DNA from: Flavobacteriales bacterium
GTDB taxonomy: Bacteria; Bacteroidota; Bacteroidia; Flavobacteriales_C; GCA-002722245
NCBI GenBank assembly: GCA_023251095.1
Contig: JAHEZL010000015.1
Location: forward strand, 1-64,000
Direction of reading: 5' to 3'
Length of the DNA stretch: 64,000 bases
Notes under the pieces: generated by a model
Database searches by the model: none
What the model was told of the DNA's origin: nothing
The model's input: the letters and a program-made list of their open reading frames with translations, nothing else
Part shown: positions 34,588-44,800 of the stretch, piece after piece
Layout: each line of letters opens with the position of its first letter
Numbering within the stretch: the first letter of the stretch is position 1
Made by a program: the position numbers and the translations under genes

Positions 34588-36450
34588 TTATCCTTTACTA
34601 TCCTCAGAATTCAACACCAACTGGCCCCATCCGTCCTGATCAGTGTTGGTTTTTTTCCTTTTTGCCAATACTTCGTGGATCTTTTTAGTGAAGGTCCAGC
34701 AGGTGCTCTGACGAAGTGTAAGAATATTAGACAACTCCAGCGAAGTAATCTTCTCCTTATTGGCAAATACCAAAAAGAGCAGGTAAAAGGCTTTATTGAT
34801 TGGGAATTTCAATTTATGAAAAATGGTATCCACCGTTGGTGATTCATCGTAGCGGCATTTGGTACAGCGACGGTAGAAATCATCTTTCCCTTCGCACCAT
34901 TTCTGATTGCCGCATTTTTTGCAGGCGTAGCCCTTCGACCATTTGAGATCCACCAGATATTTTAAGCAGCTGTCTTTGTCGGGAAATATTTTACTGAATT
35001 CTTCAAAATTCACTTCCTTCATTAAAACCCTGGCTTTGGTTAACTCCTTAACATTGGTTTTTAAAACTTTATTATCCGCATCCAGTAAGCCATTCATGCG
35101 ATTTATTTCTTCGTAAGCATCTTTGAGCTCCATGTTTTTTTCATCCAGATCTCTTGTTCGTTCGAGCACTTTTTCTTCCAGCTCACGATTCACCTTGTCT
35201 TTCAACTGTTCATTTTCTTTCAGTTGTTCAATCACCCGGAGCTGGGCTTCCTGTTGTTTGGCACGAATGAGTTTAATGCGGTCGCCTAAGGCGAAGGATA
35301 GAATGACAATTTCAAACACAAAACCAATATTGAAAGAATACACAAAGAAGATATTGTCGGTATGAATTAAGCCACTCATTCGGAAGGCCAGAAAAATGAT
35401 AGTGACAATCATAAACGAATAACCAATGATGAAGTAACGTGCCTGGTGCAAGCCTTTTTTAATGCACAAAATAGAGGCGATGTAAATGAATAAAAAAGGA
35501 AGGAGGTAAAATTCAAAATGCAGGCGCATGCCCATGATTAATCCTGCAAAGAAGAAGGCGATATAAAAAAGCATTACAATATTCAGCGCCGTATTAATTT
35601 TTGGCAACAGACTTTTGAGTTCTAAAAAGCGCTTGGCGTAAATTGTAAATGTTAAAAGCAGTAACAAGGGCGCCAGATTACCAATGACTAGGTTTACAGA
35701 CGGCATATTAGGCCAGATGTATTGAAATCCCAATCCGTCTTCCACCATCGAAATCATTGCACAGCAAATAACATACAGCACATAATAGAGGTAAACTTTA
35801 TCACGCAGTGAGAAAAACATAATCAGGTTATAAATGCCCATGATGGCGAGTATTCCATAGAATAATCCGAGCAAATAATATTCGCCTAAAGCATATCTTG
35901 TAAAAGAAGAAGTAGAGCGTATTTTAAAAATGAAGGGATTGTGATTGTTGGATTTCACGCGAACAAAATAGGTTTGAACAACAGTGTCGGGAGAGATGTC
36001 AAACACAAAGTTTTTGTGCTGGTATTTCCTCACACCAAAATCGGAAGTGAAGCCTGCCCTTTCTTTGATGTAGATAGTAGGATTATTGCTTGCTTGCTTG
36101 TACAATTCAAAATCATCAATGTGTGAATCGCTGTTTTCTAAAATGTAATGTTTGCTCAAAGGACTGTTGGCTTTGATGCGGAATTTGATCCAGTAGGCAG
36201 ATTCAGGATTGACTATAAAAGCAAATCGTTCGCTGTTTTTGTAGGGAATAAACCCGTTGAGGTGCTGAGGAGAATTAACGTCTTTAATCGTAAAGGTATT
36301 GGATTTGTCTTCCAGGATTTCTGTAGACTGACCCTCTATCAAATAATCATCGCTGATTTTTTCATCCAGAAGAATGATTTCCTGTGCCTTTAAATCGCAA
36401 GAAGTAAAGAGAATAAAAACACCAAGTATTTTGTAGATATATCGGATCAT
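34588..36450 (-). CDS. 7TMR-DISM membrane sensor fused to an IS1595-type zinc-ribbon DNA-binding domain
   Basis: A 620-residue protein. A signal peptide (about 1-22) is followed by an extracytoplasmic 7TMR-DISM sensor domain (about 23-180, a jelly-roll likely to bind carbohydrate; for example AYWIKFRI) and seven transmembrane helices (about 186-390, ending ALGDRIKL). A coiled coil at about 395-476 leads to a zinc ribbon with Cys510-x2-Cys513 and Cys529-x2-Cys532, and helical sequence (about 540-600, LKFPINKAFYLLFLVFANKE and TSLELSNILTLRQSTCWTFT). The last part matches the N-terminal region of IS1595-type transposases, but no DDE catalytic core follows. Known 7TMR-DISM outputs are kinases, GGDEF, LytTR or HTH domains, so this output is unusual. 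It follows GH81 by 79 bases on the same strand and may control the glucan genes. Confidence 0.85.
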   Translation of the reverse strand: MIRYIYKILGVFILFTSCDLKAQEIILLDEKISDDYLIEGQSTEILEDKSNTFTIKDVNSPQHLNGFIPYKNSERFAFIVNPESAYWIKFRIKANSPLSKHYILENSDSHIDDFELYKQASNNPTIYIKERAGFTSDFGVRKYQHKNFVFDISPDTVVQTYFVRVKSNNHNPFIFKIRSTSSFTRYALGEYYLLGLFYGILAIMGIYNLIMFFSLRDKVYLYYVLYVICCAMISMVEDGLGFQYIWPNMPSVNLVIGNLAPLLLLLTFTIYAKRFLELKSLLPKINTALNIVMLFYIAFFFAGLIMGMRLHFEFYLLPFLFIYIASILCIKKGLHQARYFIIGYSFMIVTIIFLAFRMSGLIHTDNIFFVYSFNIGFVFEIVILSFALGDRIKLIRAKQQEAQLRVIEQLKENEQLKDKVNRELEEKVLERTRDLDEKNMELKDAYEEINRMNGLLDADNKVLKTNVKELTKARVLMKEVNFEEFSKIFPDKDSCLKYLVDLKWSKGYACKKCGNQKWCEGKDDFYRRCTKCRYDESPTVDTIFHKLKFPINKAFYLLFLVFANKEKITSLELSNILTLRQSTCWTFTKKIHEVLAKRKKTNTDQDGWGQLVLNSEDSKG

Positions 36451-36529
36451 TGCTAAAGCTATGGATTCATTGTTTAATGCTGCTGATACTAAAAAAGGAG
36501 CAACTATGTTTCATCTGTAAATAATCTGT

Positions 36530-39500
36530 TTACCGGATAAGAGATACTCTCCCTATCACTGTTTTATAAGTTATTTTTTCATTTTTTCCCATCACTGAAA
36601 AGTTGATTTTGTATACATAAACATCTATTTGTGCATCATGACCGAATTTGCTTTTGCCATTCCAGCCTGTACTTATGTCGGCGGAAGCAAAAATATTTTC
36701 TCCCCATCTGTCGAAAATATCCATTTGGAAATCCAGGAGATTAAAGGCTTTTGGCAGAAACATATCGTTTTTACTGTCGCCGTTCGGAGTAAAAGCATTC
36801 GGCACATAAAAGGAATAAGGACAATTGTCATCGAAGAAAATAGTATCGCTGATTGCCGGACAATCGCCGCTGGTCACGCTCACAAAATATTGTCCGGATT
36901 GAGTAGCTGAATACTGCGCTTTGGTGCTATTGTCCTGCCATACATAAGTTCTATTGCTTGCGGTATCACCGGCATTTAAAAGCACCTCATCTCCCACGCA
37001 CAAGGTAGAATCATTTCCTAAATTTATTTGAGGAAGCGCTTTTACAATGATGACAACGCTTTGCGTGTCGGCCGGACAAACGCCGTTGGTGGTTGTCCAT
37101 AACAAAACACTTTCGCTGCCATTGCTTAAGTCGCTTACTAATGTTGCTGCTGATGTTGGATCGGCTATCGTCGCGCTTCCTGAAACTATGGTCCACAGCC
37201 CTGTTCCAACAACAGGAACATTGGCCGATAAAGTAGTGCTAGTGCTGCAAATGTTTTGATCTTTTCCTGCATTGGCTGCACTTGGTAAACCGTCAATGAC
37301 AATATCTACAGAATCACTTGTTGCACAAGTGCCGTTGGAAATCGTCCAGACAAAGGAGTTTTCCCCGATGTTCAATCCGCTGATTGAAGACGTTGGAGAG
37401 GAAGTATTGTTAAGAGTTGCTGTTCCGCTGGTAACAGTCCATGTTCCGCTTTCGGAAAACAAAGGGCTATTTCCCGAAAGATTTGCAGTACTCAAATTAC
37501 AAAGATTCTGATCTGTTCCTGCATCGGCAACGCTTGGTGTTGCAGCACTAACGATATTTACTGATGTGGAAGATGTCGGACAGGAACCGTTCACTATCGT
37601 CCATACAAAAGTATTGGTCCCCGTTGTTAAACCACTAACAGTTGCATTTGGAGAAGTAACATTGGAAAAAGATCCGCTGCCTGAAGACACTGTCCAGATA
37701 CCCGTTCCGGTTATAGCGATATTTCCCGAAAGCGTTATGACTGAACCACAAATAGTGCTGTCATTTCCTGCGTTGGAAGGAGTAGGCAAGGCATTAAATA
37801 CAACAGGAGTTCCTTTTGAAACCGACAAACAAGGATCGTTCAAATCAATTCCTCCGCTTCCATTGCCATTTCCAACAACAGATGAAATATAATAGGTTGT
37901 TCCATAAACCATAGGATTTGCAAAAGCAAAAGAAGGCAGCGTATTGCTTGCGAATACGGTTCCTAAAAGTGTTCCGTTGTTGCTGTGCAAATAATAAAGC
38001 AATACGTCGTCCCCGTCTAAAACAGTTGAATTTGCAGCAGATACAACAGCATTTGCATTTTCGCAAACACTGATTCCCGTTAGCGACATTGTTCCGGCAT
38101 CGGTAGCGCAATTGCAGTTTTTAGATCCTGAGACAATATTGGGTGTGCAATTGTTTTTGTCTTTTACGATAAAGGAATAAGCCGTACCGCTTGGAATAGG
38201 AGAGCTGGTAAAAGTATTGCCGATTAAAACTCCGGGTCCGCCAGGCCCTGCACCACTTACCAAAACCTGATAGGATAAAGAATCTCCACCGCTCATGGTA
38301 AATGAAACAGTGTAATCCGTTGTTCCATTACAGCTTTCTGAAAATATCGGAGTAGCAGGAGCCTGTGCATTTTTTACTATAATAGTGTCGAAAGCCTTGC
38401 AGCCATTGCCATCGGTGACAGCAACAAAATAAGTTCCTGCATTGGAAACAGAGATGGTTTTTGATGTTGCACCGGTCGACCAGCTGTAAGTTCCCACTAC
38501 ACCTGCATCTAAAGTGATGCTGGAAGCCTGACAAACAGCGGTATCTTTTCCAAGATTGATGGAGAGAGAACAGCCACAGCTTTTTGATCCGGAAATAGTA
38601 TCGTAAGCACAGAGGTTTTTATCTGTTACCAGAAAAGAATATGCAGAGCCACTAGTGATGGCCGAACTTGTAAAAGTGCTGCCGGATATGGATCCCGCTC
38701 CACCTGTAACCGAATAAGGCGCTTCTCCGCCCGAAATATCAAAGCTTAAAGTATAGGTTGTTCCTGCGCCGTTGCACACTGCCTTGATATTGGAGGTGAT
38801 TATGGTGTCTTTGAGTTGAACAGTGAAAGTGTCTTTTTTTACAATACAATCGCTGATGTTATAGCTTACATGATATTCCCCCGGCAATGAAGCCATGTAG
38901 CTCGATTGGTTTGCTCCGCCAATGTTGCTGCCATTTCTGTCCCACTGATAATTGCTGGCGCAGCTGGTATCTTTTGCAGTTAATTTAACAGGGTTGTTCG
39001 GACAAACCACATAAATACTATCGGGCTTTTTCACTTCCGGACATTTCGTGAAAACATACATCGTATCTGCTTTTGGCAGTAGAAAACATCTTCCGTCGGA
39101 AAAGGTGACTTTGCTTTTTGTGAATGCTCCTGCAGGATTGTACACTACATAATTTTTACAACCGTTTTTATTGAATACGGCATAGGTTGGCATATCGGCA
39201 GTAATGGTGGCATCAACGGTTCCCAGCTTATCCAAAGCACCAATCCATTGCATGGTATGTGCTTTTGTTTCTCCGGTTTCAGGGATGTACGAAGCTTCAT
39301 TGCTTGTAAAAGTGCTTTTCGCCGCTGAGGCATCAAACAGTGCCTGAAAGCACCAGATGATGTCTTTGAAATCTGTTTTAAGCGGACCGGAATAAGAGAT
39401 GATTTCGTTGTAATTATTTGAGGCATTTGTTGGATTAAGACCTAAATACAAAGAGCTTCCGCTGATGGGTAAAAAGCTTATTCCATGTACGTATTCAGCC

Positions 39501-41482
39501 TGAACTCCGGGCCAGGTGGCGCTTCCAAACCATGTTTGGTAGTCGGCTCCCCATCCCCATAAAATACCAACTCTATTGTGTCCCCAGGTATTTGGAAGAG
39601 TGATATTGTCTTCGTCAAACCAATATTGACGGGCGGCTTCAATTTCAGTGGTGTATAAAAAAGCCCCTAAATCGCGCAAAGTTTTATTGTCGGTTTCTGT
39701 TCCCCATAGCGCTACGCCTGAAGCAAAATTGATGGCTTCAGAACTCGATTCCTGATTGTTTCCTGCCGTGAAATTGGCGTGACCCGAAGCCCAGGAATGA
39801 CCGGCATAGGGATCAAAAGTGCGTAAAAAAGGAAACTGAGTATTGCTTCTGTCCCAATTGGCCACATCTTTAATGAGCATTTCAACCATAGGCCCCCATT
39901 GGGTTTCCCAAGTGTTGTTCGGTTCATATTTGGCAACCACTGCCGCTGCTTTAACGAAATATCCATATCCGAAATGATGATCATTTAACTGACGATCCGA
40001 TTCAAAAGCAGAAGGCATACCGATTAACGATTGCCAGTTGGAATCATAATAAAATTGATCATCGTTTGGTGCTGCCGCTTTTCCTGTAGTGAACCATCTT
40101 TGTAAATAATTTTTTGTCCAGGAAAGGAAGGTGTTTCGTGAAGTGTAATCGCCCACCATATCTGCCAATTCTGCTAAATCACATACTTTTTGTAAAGCCA
40201 CGCCTGCACCGTAAATAGCCAGTGAAGCATTGTCGGCATAGAAGAAATAGTTTTTTCCTTTTGCTACTTCCTGTAAAACATAGGTGGCAATTGCTGCTTT
40301 GTTATAAGTGCCATAATCCGGTAAAGAATGAAGGAAACCATGATTGGTGTGCGTGTTTACAAAAGAAGTCCCTTCAAAAACTTTCATTTCACCACGAGCA
40401 GTATTCGGGTAAGTATAAGGCGTTGCGGCAGCGGTGGTATGCAGCCATTGATGGCGGTACATGGCCATCAATGTTTTGGTTTCTGTGCTGTTGCCTTGTG
40501 GTTCTGTTTTGAAAGTAAAAGTGTTTTTTACTTCCGATTTACATTCATCATATTCCCATTCAACTTTGGTATCTGTGACAAAGGCGAAGGCGAATTTTGC
40601 ATAATATTCCAGGGTAGCCTGAGAGTTATCGGGTAAAAGTGCAATAGAAAAATAATTTTGTCCTGCAGGTAAGGATACTTTTTGTGCATCGCGCGGCACG
40701 CTGTTCGGAGCAGTCATATCGGCTTCACTTTGATTGAGGATATAAGTGCTTCCAAAGGTGGTTCCGGGCGGACAAAAAATTCCGTAATGCTTTCCTAAAA
40801 TAGTAACACCTCTTGCTACAACAGTTGCATTGGATACTGTTCCATAAGGTGTTGGAACTCCTGCCACATAGCGTAAAGTAGGATCGCTTGCTCCTGTTTT
40901 TTTAAAGTAAACGTAAGGAAATCCGTGTCCGGAAGTGGCTTCCAAAACTCTTCCTGCACCATCATTCCACTGCATCGTTACCGACCAGTCGCCATAACTT
41001 TTAACTCTCGTACCTGTACTTGCGGGAACATCCATCCCGTCCAATCCCACCCACAAATGATTCTCTCTGTAGTTGTGATAATTGTAAGTAGAGGTAACCG
41101 GGTTGTCTTCAGAAGTTATGTTTAAACCATAGCGGGTAGCTGCTACAATCAATGGGTGAGGATGCATGGTGAAGGAGTATGGAGCTATGATCCAGTCGGG
41201 ATAGTAAGCACTGTTTGGCATTTCATAAGACCAGATGGCCGAAGACCACCATTCGTGTGTGGCGATGGGTTGTGAAAACCCCGGTACTATTTTGGGCATC
41301 GCTCCCGTTCGGTCAACATTGTCAACTCTTTGGTAGTGGCTTGTTCCGGGAGCTGCATTATTAGGTAAAATAGTTGAGCCTGTTGGAAGTGAAAGAGTAT
41401 AACTGCCGGCTCCAACAGAAACCGATTGCGAGAAGAGAGAAAATGAAATTAAATAAGTGAGAAAAAATAATCTGATAGTCAT
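36530..41482 (-). CDS. glycoside hydrolase family 81 endo-beta-1,3-glucanase with T9SS type B sorting domain
   Basis: The ATG at 41482 begins a signal peptide (MTIRLFFLTYLISFSLFSQ); the frame opens 20 codons earlier at 41542 without one, so I use the inner start (1650 residues). The catalytic domain spans about 40-720, with the family motif DPYAGHSWASG and the acidic pair in NQESSSEA (Glu598 and Glu602 counted from the longer start). After it come SprB-like and PKD/Ig-like modules. At about 1250-1500 (longer-start count) lie three repeats of roughly 85 residues (GTGIWTV, SGTWTV, GTGLWTI). The end is a gliding-motility-associated T9SS type B domain (YVPNAFTPNGDSKNDMFLPK, FDRWGENIF). The protein would be displayed on the surface and cut beta-1,3-glucan internally. 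It is transcribed with or just before the 7TM sensor gene. Confidence 0.92.
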   Translation of the reverse strand: MTIRLFFLTYLISFSLFSQSVSVGAGSYTLSLPTGSTILPNNAAPGTSHYQRVDNVDRTGAMPKIVPGFSQPIATHEWWSSAIWSYEMPNSAYYPDWIIAPYSFTMHPHPLIVAATRYGLNITSEDNPVTSTYNYHNYRENHLWVGLDGMDVPASTGTRVKSYGDWSVTMQWNDGAGRVLEATSGHGFPYVYFKKTGASDPTLRYVAGVPTPYGTVSNATVVARGVTILGKHYGIFCPPGTTFGSTYILNQSEADMTAPNSVPRDAQKVSLPAGQNYFSIALLPDNSQATLEYYAKFAFAFVTDTKVEWEYDECKSEVKNTFTFKTEPQGNSTETKTLMAMYRHQWLHTTAAATPYTYPNTARGEMKVFEGTSFVNTHTNHGFLHSLPDYGTYNKAAIATYVLQEVAKGKNYFFYADNASLAIYGAGVALQKVCDLAELADMVGDYTSRNTFLSWTKNYLQRWFTTGKAAAPNDDQFYYDSNWQSLIGMPSAFESDRQLNDHHFGYGYFVKAAAVVAKYEPNNTWETQWGPMVEMLIKDVANWDRSNTQFPFLRTFDPYAGHSWASGHANFTAGNNQESSSEAINFASGVALWGTETDNKTLRDLGAFLYTTEIEAARQYWFDEDNITLPNTWGHNRVGILWGWGADYQTWFGSATWPGVQAEYVHGISFLPISGSSLYLGLNPTNASNNYNEIISYSGPLKTDFKDIIWCFQALFDASAAKSTFTSNEASYIPETGETKAHTMQWIGALDKLGTVDATITADMPTYAVFNKNGCKNYVVYNPAGAFTKSKVTFSDGRCFLLPKADTMYVFTKCPEVKKPDSIYVVCPNNPVKLTAKDTSCASNYQWDRNGSNIGGANQSSYMASLPGEYHVSYNISDCIVKKDTFTVQLKDTIITSNIKAVCNGAGTTYTLSFDISGGEAPYSVTGGAGSISGSTFTSSAITSGSAYSFLVTDKNLCAYDTISGSKSCGCSLSINLGKDTAVCQASSITLDAGVVGTYSWSTGATSKTISVSNAGTYFVAVTDGNGCKAFDTIIVKNAQAPATPIFSESCNGTTDYTVSFTMSGGDSLSYQVLVSGAGPGGPGVLIGNTFTSSPIPSGTAYSFIVKDKNNCTPNIVSGSKNCNCATDAGTMSLTGISVCENANAVVSAANSTVLDGDDVLLYYLHSNNGTLLGTVFASNTLPSFAFANPMVYGTTYYISSVVGNGNGSGGIDLNDPCLSVSKGTPVVFNALPTPSNAGNDSTICGSVITLSGNIAITGTGIWTVSSGSGSFSNVTSPNATVSGLTTGTNTFVWTIVNGSCPTSSTSVNIVSAATPSVADAGTDQNLCNLSTANLSGNSPLFSESGTWTVTSGTATLNNTSSPTSSISGLNIGENSFVWTISNGTCATSDSVDIVIDGLPSAANAGKDQNICSTSTTLSANVPVVGTGLWTIVSGSATIADPTSAATLVSDLSNGSESVLLWTTTNGVCPADTQSVVIIVKALPQINLGNDSTLCVGDEVLLNAGDTASNRTYVWQDNSTKAQYSATQSGQYFVSVTSGDCPAISDTIFFDDNCPYSFYVPNAFTPNGDSKNDMFLPKAFNLLDFQMDIFDRWGENIFASADISTGWNGKSKFGHDAQIDVYVYKINFSVMGKNEKITYKTVIGRVSLIR

Positions 41483-41620
41483 CTTTACAGGATTACGTTC
41501 AGAAAGAAAATTAGTTTGTATCCAAAAATTAGCTGTAAGCATAATCCTAATTTAATGTTAATCTTAGCGGAAACAAAGTTAAACTGCTAAAAGTTACAGC
41601 ATAATATGTTGATTTACAGA

Positions 41621-41658
41621 TAGTTAAATTGCTACCAATTTGCGTTTACACAGCAATA
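41621..41658. promoter_or_regulatory. candidate shared operator upstream of GH81
   Basis: TAGTTAAATTGCTACCAATT, then TGCGTTTACACAGCAATA lies 139 bases upstream of the GH81 start codon. It shares TAGTTAAATT and TTTACAC...GCAA with the motif upstream of the glucan operon, and TTGCGTTTA with that upstream of the CBM-like gene. Function is hypothetical. Confidence 0.3.
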
Positions 41659-41735
41659 AGTGAACTTATTAAGTTATTGAATATTAGTTTTTTATGATTT
41701 TACAGTAGGGTGTAATTTTGCACATAGAAAACAAT

Positions 41736-41776
41736 TTCTCCTTAAAAAAATAATGCTTTTATTTTTTTAGGGAGAA
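41736..41776. terminator. strong hairpin terminator
   Basis: TTCTCCTTAAAAAAATAA (41736-41753) pairs with TTATTTTTTTAGGGAGAA (41759-41776), with one G-T pair, around a 5-nt loop. It lies just downstream of the minus-strand stop at 41805 and ends the 1201-residue surface protein transcript, separating it from GH81. Confidence 0.8.
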
Positions 41777-41804
41777 AGATTTCAGATCGTAGAGAGCAGA
41801 TTTT

Positions 41805-44800
41805 TTACTGTTCTTTCAGCAAAGTAACATAGCCCGTTTGCTCATAAGAGGTATTAGAAGAATCAGTGTATTGAACAATCCAGTAATACGTTCCGGCAGC
41901 AGCCAGTTTATTATTGAAATAACCATCCCACACTGGAATATGCGGCTCATCGTCTTCACACATTTTGATGCCCCATCTGTCGTAAACAATGAAATGCATG
42001 GACAGAATATTTTCGCTGTAGAATTTATAATTTCCATTGTAGCTGATGACTTCTTTTTCGTTTCCACATGGTCGGAAATCATCATTTAATCCATCACTGT
42101 TAGGCGTGAATACATTGGGGAAGCATAGTTTTATAGCATCGCATTCTTCGCTAACATGGATGGTATCGGAGGCTGAGCAGGAGAATTGATTGGTGACTGT
42201 TACCCAAACACTGTCGGTATTTGAAACAGAAGTGATATTGTCAACGTCATCATTCGACCAGAGAATAGAAGAATAAGTATTGGCAATGGTATCGGTCCAT
42301 ACTTCACCACCTGTGAAACATACTGAAGTATCGCTGCCAAGAGAAACAGAAGGTTTCGGGTTAACCGTTACCGTTGCAGAATCACTGGTTTGACAATTGT
42401 TTTTATCAGTGACTACTACGGTATGTTTTCCTGATCCCGCAACCAATAAAGTGGAGACGTTGCCTGCAGCAGCGCCATCCCACGCGTAAGTAGCAGGTAC
42501 TGCAATAGTTCCATTAGAAGCGTTCAAAGTGATGGCATCACAAACAGCGGTATCGCTTAAAGCAATAACAGGTAAAGCATATACTGTTAAGGTAGCGGTA
42601 GTGCTATTGGTACAGGTTGTCAACGGATCGATATAAGTATAGGTAATAACATGCGCTCCGGTTGTAGTGGAGGAAGGATCATAATTAGCCCCATTGACAC
42701 CGCTTCCCGAATAAGTTCCGCCAGAAGGATTTCCTCCTGAAAGCGCAAAAGCAGGCAGGTCAGTACATGCAGAAGTCGAAGGTAAATTTAAGCTTACCAC
42801 AGGCAAGGCATCTACAGTCATTTGATCTGTGGCGGTGTTGGCGCAAGTTGTTAGAGGATCGGTATAAGAATAAGTGATTACATGCGCACCCGTTCCGGCG
42901 CCGGCAGCGGTAAAGGTAGTTCCTGCCGTTACTCCCGATCCCGAGTAAGTTCCTCCGCTTGGTGTTCCGCCACTCAGTGCAAAAGCAGCTGAGCCGGTGC
43001 AAACTTCATCGTCGGCTAAAGTAAAAGTCACTACAGGAAGCGCATTGATGTTAATCGCCTTTTTTGCAGTAGCGCCGCAGGCTCCCGGGGTAGTGTAATA
43101 AATGGTATCGGTACCGATGTTTGCCAGTGCAGGATTGTAAAAACCTTGTGCAGCATTGGTAATTCCTGTTCCGCTGAAAGTAGTAAACGTTCCTCCCAGA
43201 ACATTTACTTCAATAGTGTCAATGGCAGAATTGCTGCAATAATCTCTTTTTGTAGAGGTAATAACAGGAGGTACAGCAATCGGTATTATTACAATCGCTG
43301 TGTCGGAAGTTTTCATGCAGGTTTTACCAAGGTCCCCGGTAGGAGCAACTTGTAAGCGGAACCAGCCGCTTCCCGAAATATTCGACAAGGTTGCTTTTCC
43401 TCCCGAAACAACGAGAGTTCCGGTAGAATCCTGCCAGGTAAATCCGTTGTTGTGACTTACCTGCCATTTGTAATCCAGGCCATTGGTTAAAGCTTTTGAA
43501 ACGATGCTTACATTGTTTGGATCACAATCGCTTAAATTACTTGCAGCAGTGTCAATCGCAGGAACATCGGAAATGGGATTACAGCAGATGGCTTTTACCA
43601 AAAGAGGTATCGGATCACAGGAAGTCAATTGATCAAAGTTGATGTTTGCAAAGATATAGTGATTTCCTGTAGGAGGTGTTATGGTAACAATTCCGCCTAC
43701 ATTGGTGGTGATGCTTCCTTGATATTCGAAATCTAAATTTTCACTTGAGCTTAAAGTATAAGTTCCGGCAGGTAAGGTCCAGTTGACATTTACAGTATAA
43801 TTTGAACCACTTGAAGGAGAGCAAGGAACATTCACTGTAGTGGTAAAGGTTCCTGATCCTGAAATGCTGAAAGTAACCGGTTTTGATGATCCTGCAGTAC
43901 ATTGTCCGCCGCCTTGCAACGGAGCCCATTCATGAAAGAAAACCTGAAAGGATTTCAATACGACAGTATTGTTGTTAGTAAAAGTTAAGGAAGGCATTAC
44001 ATTAATGGCATCAGGCCATGAAGTAGTGGATATGTTGGTTGGTCCGCCATTTCCTAAAGCAGCCTGTTGCGGAAGATTTGCTACCCATACTGTTTGATCA
44101 CCTGTTGTTCCTCCCGGCACGGCCCAGTTGTAAGTAATTCCTGTTCCCAATAAAGGAGCCATGTTTTGATTTAACGACCAATTGTAAGACTTCCCGTCGC
44201 CAATAGCCAATGCAACCGTTGAACCTCCGCATTCACTATAGCTTAAGCCTGTAGGAGCAACCGGAACGGAAGAAGTAACAGCAAAAGTTTTATTGAAATT
44301 ACAACCTGAACCTCCTGCGGCAACTATAGTTACAGAGTGATTTCCTGCTGAGGTGATGGTGTAATTGCGTTTGGTGCTGGTGCCCGACGGACCGGTCCAG
44401 GTAATTGATGCAATAGAAGCATTCGGTACATTAAAGCCGGCATCTACCACATATTGAGAAGGACTGCAAAGGTCGAGATCAGGTAAAGAAAGAGACAAAT
44501 TGTTGGTCACCACAATAGTATCGGTAATCGGACAGCCTAATCCGGCTGAATCGATACAAACATAGTAAGTACCGGCAGTACTCACACTTGCTGATGGATT
44601 GGTTGAGCCAATGGCGGCAGGAACTGAGTTTTTCCACACAAAGGTTTTATTGGTGGCACTTAGTTTAGTATCTAACAAAGCATTTCCTCCGCCTGAGCAT
44701 AAAGAGACGCTGCTCGCAAGCTGGCTGGTAGGTTGTAAAGCATTGATGTTTGGAATATTGCTGCAACTGCTGTTGAAGGAGATATCATCCAAAGCCAGGT

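Noticed and set aside
34588-36450. Insertion of an IS1595 element into a sensor gene
   Set aside because: The frame is continuous, the catalytic DDE part is absent and no terminal inverted repeats or target duplication were found; a stable fusion fits better.
37040-37790. Near-identical DNA repeats as a CRISPR or satellite array
   Set aside because: They are in-frame protein repeats of about 85 codons inside the GH81 gene.
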